This document shows, piece after piece, positions 47,901 through 59,900 of a DNA stretch of 64,000 nt. A program made the position numbers and the translations under genes. Numbering within the stretch: position 1 is the stretch's first letter; every line of letters starts with the position of its first letter. The notes under the pieces are model-generated. The model was not told the origin of the DNA, ran no database searches, and saw only the letters and a list, made by a program, of their open reading frames with translations. Origin of the DNA: Ridgeia piscesae (taxonomy: Eukaryota; Annelida; Polychaeta; Sabellida; Siboglinidae). Location of the stretch: assembly GCA_025642075.2 (NCBI GenBank), contig JAODUO010000526.1, positions 256,587 through 320,586 on the forward strand. Direction: 5' to 3'.

Positions 47901-50900
47901 TCAACAGACAGGTGTCAGAACACACTGCAACAATCAACAGACAGGAGTCAGAACACACTGCAACAGTCAACAGACAGGAGTCAGAACACACTGCAACAGT
48001 CAACAGACAGGAGTCAGAACACACTGCAACAGTCAACAGACAGGAGTCAGAACACACTGCAACAGTCAACAGACAGGAGTCAGAACACACTGCAACAGTC
48101 AACAGACAGGAGTCGGAACACACTGCAACAGTCAACAGACAGGAGTCAGAACACACTGCAACAATCAACAGACAGGAGTCAGAACACACTGCAACAGTCA
48201 ACAGACAGGAGTCAGAACACACTGCAACAATCAACAGACAGGAGTCAGAACACACTGCAACAATCAACAGACAGGAGTCAGAACACACTGCAACAATCAA
48301 CAGACAGGAGTCAGAACACACTGCAACAATCAACAGACAGGAGTCAGAACACACTGCAACAGTCAACAGACAGGAGTCAGAACACACTGCAACAATCAAC
48401 AGACAGGAGTCAGAACACACTGCAACAATCAACAGACAGGAGTCAGAACACACTGCAACAGTCAACAGACAGGAGTCAGAACACACTGCAACAATCAACA
48501 GACAGGAGTCAGAACACACTGCGACAGTCAACAGACAGGAGTCAGAACACACTGCAACAGTCAACAGACAGGAGTCAGAACACACTGCAACAATCAACAG
48601 ACAGGAGTCAGAACACACTGCAACAATCAACAGACAGGAGTCAGAACACACTGCAACAATCAACAGACAGGAGTCAGAACACACTGCAACAATCAACAGA
48701 CAGGAGTCAGAACACACTGCAACAATCAACAGACAGGAGTCAGAACACACTGCAACAATCAACAGACAGGAGTCAGAACACACTGCAACAATCAACAGAC
48801 AGGAGTCAGAACACACTGCAACAATCAACAGACAGGAGTCAGAACACACTGCAACAGTCAACAGACAGGAGTCAGAACACACTGCAACAATCAACAGACA
48901 GGAGTCAGAACACACTGCGACAGTCAACAGACAGGAGTCAGAACACACTGCAACAGTCAACAGACAGGAGTCAGAACACACTGCAACAATCAACAGACAG
49001 GAGTCAGAACACACTGCAACAGTCAACAGACAGGAGTCAGAACACACTGCAACAGTCAACAGACAGGAGTCGGAACACACTGCAACAGTCAACAGACAGG
49101 AGTCAGAACACACTGCAACAATCAACAGACAGGAGTCAGAACACACTGCAACAATCAACAGACAGGAGTCAGAACACACTGCAACAATCAACAGACAGGA
49201 GTCAGAACACACTGCAACAGTCAACAGACAGGAGTCGGAACACACTGCAACAGTCAACAGACAGGAGTCAGAACACACTGCAACAATCAACAGACAGGAG
49301 TCAGAACACACTGCAACAATCAACAGACAGGAGTCAGAACACACTGCAACAATCAACAGACAGGAGTCAGAACACACTGCAACAGTCAACAGACAGGAGT
49401 CGGAACACACTGCAACAGTCAACAGACAGGAGTCAGAACACACTGCAACAATCAACAGACAGGAGTCGGAACACACTGCAACAGTCAACAGACAGGTGTC
49501 AGAACACACTGCAACAATCAACAGACAGGAGTCAGAACACACTGCAACAGTCAACAGACAGGAGTCAGAACACACTGCAACAATCAACAGACAGGTGTCA
49601 GAACACACTGCAACAATCAACAGACAGGAGTCAGAACACACTGCAACAATCAACAGACAGGAGTCAGAACACACTGCAACAGTCAACAGACAGGAGTCAG
49701 AACACACTGCAACAATCAACAGACAGGAGTCAGAACACACTGCAACAGTCAACAGACAGGAGTCAGAACACACTGCAACAATCAACAGACAGGAGTCAGA
49801 ACACACTGCAACAGTCAACAGACAGGAGTCGGAACACACTGCAACAGTCAACAGACAGGAGTCGGAACACACTGCAACAGTCAACAGACAGGAGTCAGAA
49901 CACACTGCAACAATCAACAGACAGGAGTCAGAACACACTGCAACAGTCAACAGACAGGAGTCAGAACACACTGCAACAGTCAACAGACAGGTGTCAGAAC
50001 ACACTGCAACAGTCAACAGACAGGAGTCAGAACACACTGCAACAATCAACAGACAGGTGTCAGAACACACTGCAACAGTCAACAGACAGGAGTCAGAACA
50101 CACTGCAACAGTCAACAGACAGGTGTCAGAACACACTGCAACAGTCAACAAAAGTGTCAGAACACACTGCAACAGTCAACAGACAGGTGTCAGAACACAC
50201 TGCAACAATCAACAGACAGGAGTCAGAACACACTGCAACAATCAACAGACAGGAGTCAGAACACACTGCAACAATCAACAGACAGGAGTCAGAACACACT
50301 GCAACAATCAACAGACAGGAGTCAGGGAAAACACTGAAACAATCAACAGACAGGAGTCAGAACACACTGCAACAATCAACAGACAGGAGTCAGAACACAC
50401 TGCAACAATCAACAGACAGGAGTCAGAACACACTGCAACAATCAACAGACAGGTGTCAGAACACACTGCAACAATCAACAGACAGGAGTCAGAACACACT
50501 GCAACAATCAACAGACAGGAGTCAGAACACACTGAAAACAATAACTTACAGGAGTTTAAAGGCAGTTTGTAAATGACAACAGGCTTACATAGTTTCATCT
50601 GTTTTGTCTTCAACAGGATCAATCCAGTGAAATGGGGAAAAAAAATTTTTTTCTAAGACTAGATAGTACAATTTGAGGCAATGTGTTACATGGTTAAATC
50701 ACCAGAGCTGGTTATTGCGATGCAAAACAACGCAAGCGCGATGGCAACACATTAAGTAACATTTGACGCACAACCAATTAGCAACAGATGTAAGTGAAGC
50801 AACGTTCTTACATTTGCACGACTTGTTCTTGTCCAGGACATAGGGTGACTCACAGCTGTCACACGTGATACTGCCACCGGACTGTGAACACTTGCTGCAG

Positions 50901-53900
50901 TGGGCCGGGCAGGCTGGACAGATAAGTCATGATGTTTACAAAGACTGAAACAAATTCTCGGCACAAAGTTACATGAATAACTGGTCACAAGAAGACACAG
51001 GTGGACTGGCCATGTGTTATGAAAGGATGATAACATAAACGGTGAAGTGAGATCTCCAAGATATGCTCCTCAGCTGCGATCAGGCTGTCAAGTGGGCTAT
51101 AGACCATTGGAAATGGAGACGCCTTGTCTTATATAACTTTAAGAACAAAGAATATTAAGTAAGTTGGTCAGTTTTACAAATTTGCTGTATTGAATGTGCT
51201 ATATGTGTGAGTACATTTGAGTGAGGTTTAATTTACTTAATTAAGATAGAATTACAGAAATTAAATAACATTAGAAAGGATACATCTGTAAGACACGTGG
51301 GAAAGTATTCAGCCTCACAGACAACACAGACGAATGACCACATCACTGGATAAACACTGGGGATGTGAATACAACACTGAGATGTCTCAACAGGGCAGGT
51401 TACACATAAAAACAATTAATTGTGGACTCTTGATTAAGTTCTAGGCTTCTGAGGTAGACTCAGAAGCCTAGAACTTAATCAAGAGATTCAAGAGAATCAA
51501 TTCAATGTGTTTTTTTGCTCTGGATGGCACACTTGTTATACCATGTTGATGCTAGTCACTGCCTGTCTATCCATCATGGCCATCAGACACATTCAGCCTC
51601 ACACAGGACTACAACTAAATGGAACACATCATCTGCTGATTGTGTAAATCCTGGCAGTGTGGATAGGTTGAAATACAAAACTGGAAAATATCTCAAAATG
51701 ACAGACTGCACATATATAAGAAAGAAATCACATTGGACACTTGATCAGTTATTGGCTTCAGTCCACATGGCATTTGGTTTTTTACTCTGAATGAAGACTT
51801 ATTAAATTGTGTTGATACTCACCGCCGCATGTCTTGTTATCCATCATGACAGACTGACTGTCACACTTGGAGCAGACCATGGCACCGTTGTCCACACTGC
51901 ACTCGAGACAGTTGGATGGACATGAGGCGCACTGACCGCTATTGACCTTGTAGTGGGGACAACACGTGTCACAGGTCATCTTGCCATCAACATCTGAGCA
52001 CGTCTTGCAGTTTGATGGGCAGGCTGTAAGACACAAGTCAGGACGTCATGTCAATGTGGAATAACTAAACTGTATCTGCACATTTACTTTAGCTGTAACC
52101 AGTGAACAGTGGGAAACATGCTTACAAAGATGACACTAGGATGAGTTTGCATATCATGATCTATTATATCTGGTCACATGTGAATATGCAAATGTACAAC
52201 AAGTATTAATAAGAGAACATATTTGTAGTGAGTTATTTACAAACGCCACTGGCCAAGTAATGTTTTCCCTAGTTTATTGATGCAGCTTCACAGAAGTTGT
52301 GAGACAGCAGCGTGTCTAAGATGACATATCTCCACAGAAGTTGTGAGACAGCAGTGTGTCTAAGATGACATATCTCCACAGAAGTTGTGAGACAGCAGTG
52401 TGTCTAAGATGACATATCTCCACAGAAGTTGTGAGACAGCAGCGTGTCTAAGATGACATATCTCCACAGAAGTTGTGAGACAGCAGCGTGTCTAAGATGA
52501 CATATCTCCACAGAAGTTGTGAGACAGCAGTGTGTCTAAGATGACATATCTCCACAGAAGTTGTGAGACAGCAGTGTGTCTAAGATGACATATCTCCACA
52601 GAGGTTGTGAGACAGCAGTGTGTCTAAGATGACATATCTCCACAGAAGTTGTGAGACAGCAGCGTGTCTAAGATGACATATCTCCACAGAAGTTGTGAGA
52701 CAGCAGCGTGTCTAAGATGACATATCTCCACAGAAGTTGTGAGACAGCAGCGTGTCTAAGATGACATATCTCCACAGAAGTTGTGAGACAGCAGCGTGTC
52801 TAAGATGACATATCTCCACAGAAGTTGTGAGACAGCAGCGTGTCTAAGATGACATATCTCCACAGAAGTTGTGAGACAGCAGCGTGTCTAAGATGACATA
52901 TCTCCACAGAAGTTGTGAGACAGCAGCGTGTCTAAGATGACATATCTCCACAGAGGTTGTGAGACAGCAGCGTGTCTAAGATGACATATCTCCACAGAGG
53001 TTGTGAGACAGCAGCGTGTCTAAGATGACATATCTCCACAGAGGTTGTGAGACAGCAGCGTGTCTAAGATGACATATCTCCACAGAGGTTGTGAGATTGC
53101 AGCGTGTCTAAGATGACATATCTCCACAGAGGTTGTGAGACAGCAGTGTGTCTAAGATGACATATCTCCACAGAGGTTGTGAGACAGCAGCGTGTCTAAG
53201 ATGACATATCTCCATAGAAATTGTGAGACAGCAGCGTGTCTAAGATGACATATCTCCACAGAAGGTGTGACAGCAGCGTGTCTAAGATGGCATATCTCCA
53301 GAGGTTGTGAGACAGCAGCGTGTCTAAGATGACATATCTCCACAGAGGTTGTGAGACAGCAGCGTGTCTAAGATGACATATCTCCACAGAAGGTGTGACA
53401 GCAGCGTGTCTAAGATGGCATATCTCCAGAGGTTGTGAGACAGCAGCGTGTCTAAGATGACATATCTCCACAGAGGTTGTGAGACAGCAGCGTGTCTAAG
53501 ATGGCATATCTCCACAGAGGTTGTGAGACAGCAGCGTGTCTAAGATGACATATCTCCACAGAAGTTGTGAGACAGCAGCGTGTCTAAGATGACATATCTC
53601 CACAGAAGTTGTGAGACAGCAGCGTGTCTAAGATGACATATCTCCACAGAAGTTGTGAGACAGCAGCGTGTCTAAGATGACATATCTCCACAGAAGGTGT
53701 GAGACAGCAGCGTGTCTAAGATGACATATCTCCACAGAGGTTGTGAGACAGCAGCGTGTCTAAGATGACATATCTCCACAGAGGTTGTGAGACAGCAGTG
53801 TGTCTAAGATGACATATCTCCACAGAGGTTGTGAGACAGCAGCGTGTCTAAGATGACATATCTCCATAGAAATTGTGAGACAGCAGCGTGTCTAAGATGA

Positions 53901-56900
53901 CATATCTCCACAGAAGGTGTGACAGCAGCGTGTCTAAGATGGCATATCTCCAGAGGTTGTGAGACAGCAGCGTGTCTAAGATGACATATCTCCACAGAGG
54001 TTGTGAGACAGCAGCGTGTCTAAGATGACATATCTCCACAGAGGTTGTGAGATAGCAGCGTGTCTAAGATGACATATCTCCACAGAAGTTGTGAGACAGC
54101 AGCGTGTCTAAGATGACATATCTCCACAGAAGGTGTGAGACAGCAGCGTGTCTAAGATGACATATCTCCACAGAGGTTGTGAGACAGCAGTGTGTCTAAG
54201 ATGACATATCTCCACAGAAGGTGTGAGACAGCAGCGTGTCTAAGATGACATATCTCCACAGAGGTTGTGAGATAGCAGCGTGTCTAAGATGACATATCTC
54301 CACAGAAGTTGTGAGACAGCAGCGTGTCTAAGATGACATATCTCCACAGAGGTTGTGAGACAGCAGCGTGTCTAAGATGACATATCTCCACAGAAGTTGT
54401 GAGACAGCAGCGTGTCTAAGATGACATATCTCCACAGAAGTTGTGAGACAGCAGCGTGTCTAAGATGACATATCTCCACAGAGGTTGTGAGATAGCAGCG
54501 TGTCTAAGATGGCATATCTCCACAGAGGTTGTGAGACAGCAGCGTGTCTAAGATGACATATCTCCACAGAGGTTGTGAGATAGCAGCGTGTCTAAGATGA
54601 CATATCTCCACAGAAGTTGTGACACAGCAGCGTGTCTAAGATGACATATCTCCACAGAAGTTGTGAGACAGCAGCGTGTCTAAGATGACATATCTCCACA
54701 GAAGTTGTGAGACAGCAGCGTGTCTAAGATGACATATCTCCACAGAGGTTGTGAGACAGCAGCGTGTCTAAGATGACATATCTCCACAGAAGTTGTGAGA
54801 CAGCAGCGTGTCTAAGATGACATATCTCCACAGAGGTTGTGAGACAGCAGCGTGTCTAAGATGACATATCTCCACAGAAGTTGTGAGACAGCAGCGTGTC
54901 TAAGATGGCATATCTCCAGAGGTTGTGAGACAGCAGCGTGTCTAAGATGACATATCTCCACAGAGGTTGTGAGACAGCAGTGTGTCTAAGATGACATATC
55001 TCCACAGAAGTTGTGAGACAGCAGCGTGTCTAAGATGACATATCTCCACAGAAGGTGTGAGACAGCAGCGTGTCTAAGATGACATATCTCCACAGAGGTT
55101 GTGAGATAGCAGCGTGTCTAAGATGACATATCTCCACAGAAGTTGTGAGACAGCAGCGTGTCTAAGATGACATATCTCCACAGAGGTTGTGAGACAGCAG
55201 CGTGTCTAAGATGACATATCTCCACAGAAGTTGTGAGACAGCAGCGTGTCTAAGATGACATATCTCCACAGAAGTTGTGAGACAGCAGCGTGTCTAAGAT
55301 GACATATCTCCACAGAGGTTGTGAGATAGCAGCGTGTCTAAGATGACATATCTCCACAGAGGTTGTGAGACAGCAGCGTGTCTAAGATGACATATCTCCA
55401 CAGAGGTTGTGAGATAGCAGCGTGTCTAAGATGACATATCTCCACAGAAGTTGTGACACAGCAGCGTGTCTAAGATGACATATCTCCACAGAGGTTGTGA
55501 GACAGCAGCGTGTCTAAGATGACATATCTCCACAGAGGTTGTGAGACAGCAGCGTGTCTAAGATGACATATCTCCACAGAGGTTGTGAGACAGCAGCGTG
55601 TCTAAGATGACATATCTCCACAGAAGTTGTGAGACAGCAGCGTGTCTAAGATGACATATCTCCACAGAGGTTGTGAGACAGCAGCGTGTCTAAGATGACA
55701 TATCTTCCCCAGAGGTTGTGAGACAGCAGTGTGTCTAAGATGACATATCTCCACAGAGGTTGTGAGACAGCAGCGTGTCTAAGATGACATATCTCCAAGA
55801 AATTGTGAGACAGCAGCGTGTCTAAGATGACATATCTCCACAGAAGGTGTGGGCAGCAGCGTGTCTAAGATGGCATATCTCCAGAGGTTGTGAGACAGCA
55901 GCGTGTCTAAGATGACATATCTCCACAGAGGTTGTGAGACAGCAGCGTGTCTAAGATGACATATCTCCACAGAGGTTGTGAGATAGCAGCGTGTCTAAGA
56001 TGACATATCTCCACAGAAGTTGTGAGACAGCAGCGTGTCTAAGATGACATATCTCCACAGAAGGTGTGAGACAGCAGCGTGTCTAAGATGACATATCTCC
56101 ACAGAGGTTGTGAGACAGCAGTGTGTCTAAGATGACATATCTCCACAGAAGGTGTGAGACAGCAGCGTGTCTAAGATGACATATCTCCACAGAGGTTGTG
56201 AGATAGCAGCGTGTCTAAGATGACATATCTCCACAGAAGTTGTGAGACAGCAGCGTGTCTAAGATGACATATCTCCACAGAGGTTGTGAGACAGCAGGTG
56301 TCTAAGATGACATATCTCCACAGAAGTTGTGAGACAGCAGCGTGTCTAAGATGACATATCTCCACAGAAGTTGTGAGACAGCAGCGTGTCTAAGATGACA
56401 TATCTCCACAGAGGTTGTGAGATAGCAGCGTGTCTAAGATGGCATATCTCCACAGAGGTTGTGAGACAGCAGCGTGTCTAAGATGACATATCTCCACAGA
56501 GGTTGTGAGATAGCAGCGTGTCTAAGATGACATATCTCCACAGAAGTTGTGACACAGCAGCGTGTCTAAGATGACATATCTCCACAGAAGTTGTGAGACA
56601 GCAGCGTGTCTAAGATGACATATCTCCACAGAAGTTGTGAGACAGCAGCGTGTCTAAGATGACATATCTCCACAGAGGTTGTGAGACAGCAGCGTGTCTA
56701 AGATGACATATCTCCACAGAAGTTGTGAGACAGCAGCGTGTCTAAGATGACATATCTCCACAGAGGTTGTGAGACAGCAGCGTGTCTAAGATGACATATC
56801 TCCACAGAAGTTGTGAGACAGCAGCGTGTCTAAGATGGCATATCTCCAGAGGTTGTGAGACAGCAGCGTGTCTAAGATGACATATCTCCACAGAGGTTGT

Positions 56901-59900
56901 GAGACAGCAGTGTGTCTAAGATGACATATCTCCACAGAAGTTGTGAGACAGCAGCGTGTCTAAGATGACATATCTCCACAGAAGGTGTGAGACAGCAGCG
57001 TGTCTAAGATGACATATCTCCACAGAGGTTGTGAGATAGCAGCGTGTCTAAGATGACATATCTCCACAGAAGTTGTGAGACAGCAGCGTGTCTAAGATGA
57101 CATATCTCCACAGAGGTTGTGAGACAGCAGCGTGTCTAAGATGACATATCTCCACAGAGGTTGTGAGACAGCAGCGTGTCTAAGATGACATATCTCCACA
57201 GAAGTTGTGAGACAGCAGCGTGTCTAAGATGACATATCTCCACAGAGGTTGTGAGATAGCAGCGTGTCTAAGATGACATATCTCCACAGAGGTTGTGAGA
57301 CAGCAGCGTGTCTAAGATGACATATCTCCACAGAGGTTGTGAGATAGCAGCGTGTCTAAGATGACATATCTCCACAGAAGTTGTGACACAGCAGCGTGTC
57401 TAAGATGACATATCTCCACAGAGGTTGTGAGACAGCAGCGTGTCTAAGATGACATATCTCCACAGAGGTTGTGAGACAGCAGCGTGTCTAAGATGACATA
57501 TCTCCACAGAGGTTGTGAGACAGCAGCGTGTCTAAGATGACATATCTCCACAGAAGTTGTGAGACAGCAGCGTGTCTAAGATGACATATCTCCACAGAGG
57601 TTGTGAGACAGCAGCGTGTCTAAGATGACATATCTTCCCCAGAGGTTGTGAGACAGCAGCGTGTCTAAGATGACATATCTCCACAGAAGTTGTGAGACAG
57701 CAGCGTGTCTAAGATGACATATCTCCACAGAAGTTGTGAGACAGCAGCGTGTCTAAGATGACATATCTCCACAGAGGTTGTGAGACAGCAGCGTGTCTAA
57801 GATGACATATCTCCACAGAGGTTGTGAGACAGCAGCGTGTCTAAGATGACATATCTCCACAGAGGTTGTGAGACAGCAGCGTGTCTAAGATGACATATCT
57901 CCACAGAGGTTGTGAGACAGCAGCGTGTCTAAGATGACATATCTCCACAGAAGTTGTGACAGCAGCGTGTCTAAGATGACATATCTCCACAGAAGTTGTG
58001 AGACAGCAGCGTGTCTAAGATGACATATCTCCACAGAAGTTGTGAGACAGCAGCGTGTCTAAGATGACATATCTCCACAGAAGTTGTGAGACAGCAGCGT
58101 GTCTAAGATGACATATCTCCACAGAAGTTGTGAGACAGCAGCGTGTCTAAGATGACATATCTCCACAGAAGTGAGGACAGAACTAACCTTACAACACTCA
58201 AATAACATCACGAAAAATGTTTCGTTAATTGTAAATGAAAGATTTGCTACTTTAATAAAGTAAACTGACTGGGTATATGCACAAATGTCAAGCTACTGCA
58301 ATCCATGCTGTCTGGGTATAATGACATGTCAAAAGTGACATTCACAATTCAACTGTCACAGTGGTCAGGGCAGGCTGACAAACACAAAAATCATTCAGTC
58401 ACAAAAACAACAGCTGTTCCATTAGTAAAAACATATTTGTCAATTGAAGTGTTTCAAGGTAAACCAGGCTGGATGCCAGTTGTATGTCCACTCAGTCTGT
58501 TTAATGGCACAACTGACCACACAACTAAATGAGCCTGGGTCACAACAGTGATGCTGCATGGTTGAAGATGCTACAGTAAAAGATGCTTTGTTTACTGTTA
58601 AGTCTAACATAATGGACTGAACAATTGACAACTTTGACAAAGTCAATTACCTGGGTACATGTGTAAATGTCTAACTACTGCAATCCATGCTACTTGGCTT
58701 AGAACATGTCACTAGTGGTTTGTCCTGAATAAATCAATAGCTGATGTGACTAACCCAGGCATGTCTTATCAGCAGCCTTGAAGCCATACTTCGGATCACA
58801 TTTGTCAGATTTGCATTCTGCAGCACCAGTTGCACTCACTGTGCATTCCATGCAGTTGCTGGGACAGGCTGAAAACAACAACATGTTTACTCAATAGCAG
58901 TCCCATTAGAAACACATTTAGAAATAGCATTTTTAATATGTAGGATATTTACAACAGCAAGGCTGATTGTCATTTGTTGGTCTGCAACACATACCACCTA
59001 AAGGCAGAACTGACCTTACAGACAGTATATACTACAACAGTGGTAATATTTGTTTAAGTTTAATGAGGACCACATTGGATATAAGTGTACGTTTGTTTGC
59101 TTTAATGTGTTTATCCTCAGTAATATTATATATATGCTTATTATTTTATTTGCTTTTGTATCTAAACTATGTTTAATATAATATTTACTAATTAAACTCA
59201 ATCAATCAGTCACCGTAAAAGATGTTCTGTTAAATATAGGTATAACATAATGGTTTGAAAGACTATTGTGATGAAGTGAATTGATTCAGGTTACACACAA
59301 ATGTCTACTTATTACAGTTCATGTTACATGTATGTGACAGAACATGTGAATTGTAGTCCTTCCTGAATAAATCAATAGCTGATGTGACTAACCCAGGCAT
59401 GTCTTATCAGCAGCCTTGAAGCCATACTTCGGATCACATTTGTCAGATTTGCATTCTGCAGCACCAGTTGCACTCACTGTGCATTCCATGCAGTTGCTGG
59501 GACAGGCTGAAAACAACAACATGTTTACTCAATAGCAGTTCCATTAGGAACACATTTGGAGATTACATTTTAAATTTGTAGGATCTTTACAACAGAAGGC
59601 TGATTGTCATTTGCTGGTCTGCAACACATACCACCTAAAGGCAGTACTGACCTTACAACTAGTTTGTATTACAAGAGATAATATTCTGTTCAAGATGCCA
59701 CAGTGAAACGTGAAATATGCACTGTTAAACACAGATATGATGTAATGGTTTGAAAGATTACTGTGACGAAATGAACTGATTCAGGTTACACACAAATGTA
59801 TGTTACAGAACATGTAAACTGTAGTCCTTCCTGAATAGAACAATAGCTGATGTGACTAACCCAGGCATGTCTTATCAGCAGCCTTGAAGCCATACTTCGG

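Noticed and set aside
46169..50576. Open frames of about 1,460 codons on the plus strand (two frames) across the 33-bp array
   Set aside because: A 33-bp period free of stops in a frame is open along the whole array by construction. There is no start context, domain or splice evidence on the plus strand. Only the minus frame matters, because it is continuous with a real exon.
52290..58172. CRISPR array or tandem RNA-gene array
   Set aside because: There are no distinct spacers: the 44-bp units are head-to-tail copies with point variants. The context is a eukaryotic intron. The same applies to the 33-bp and 20-bp arrays.
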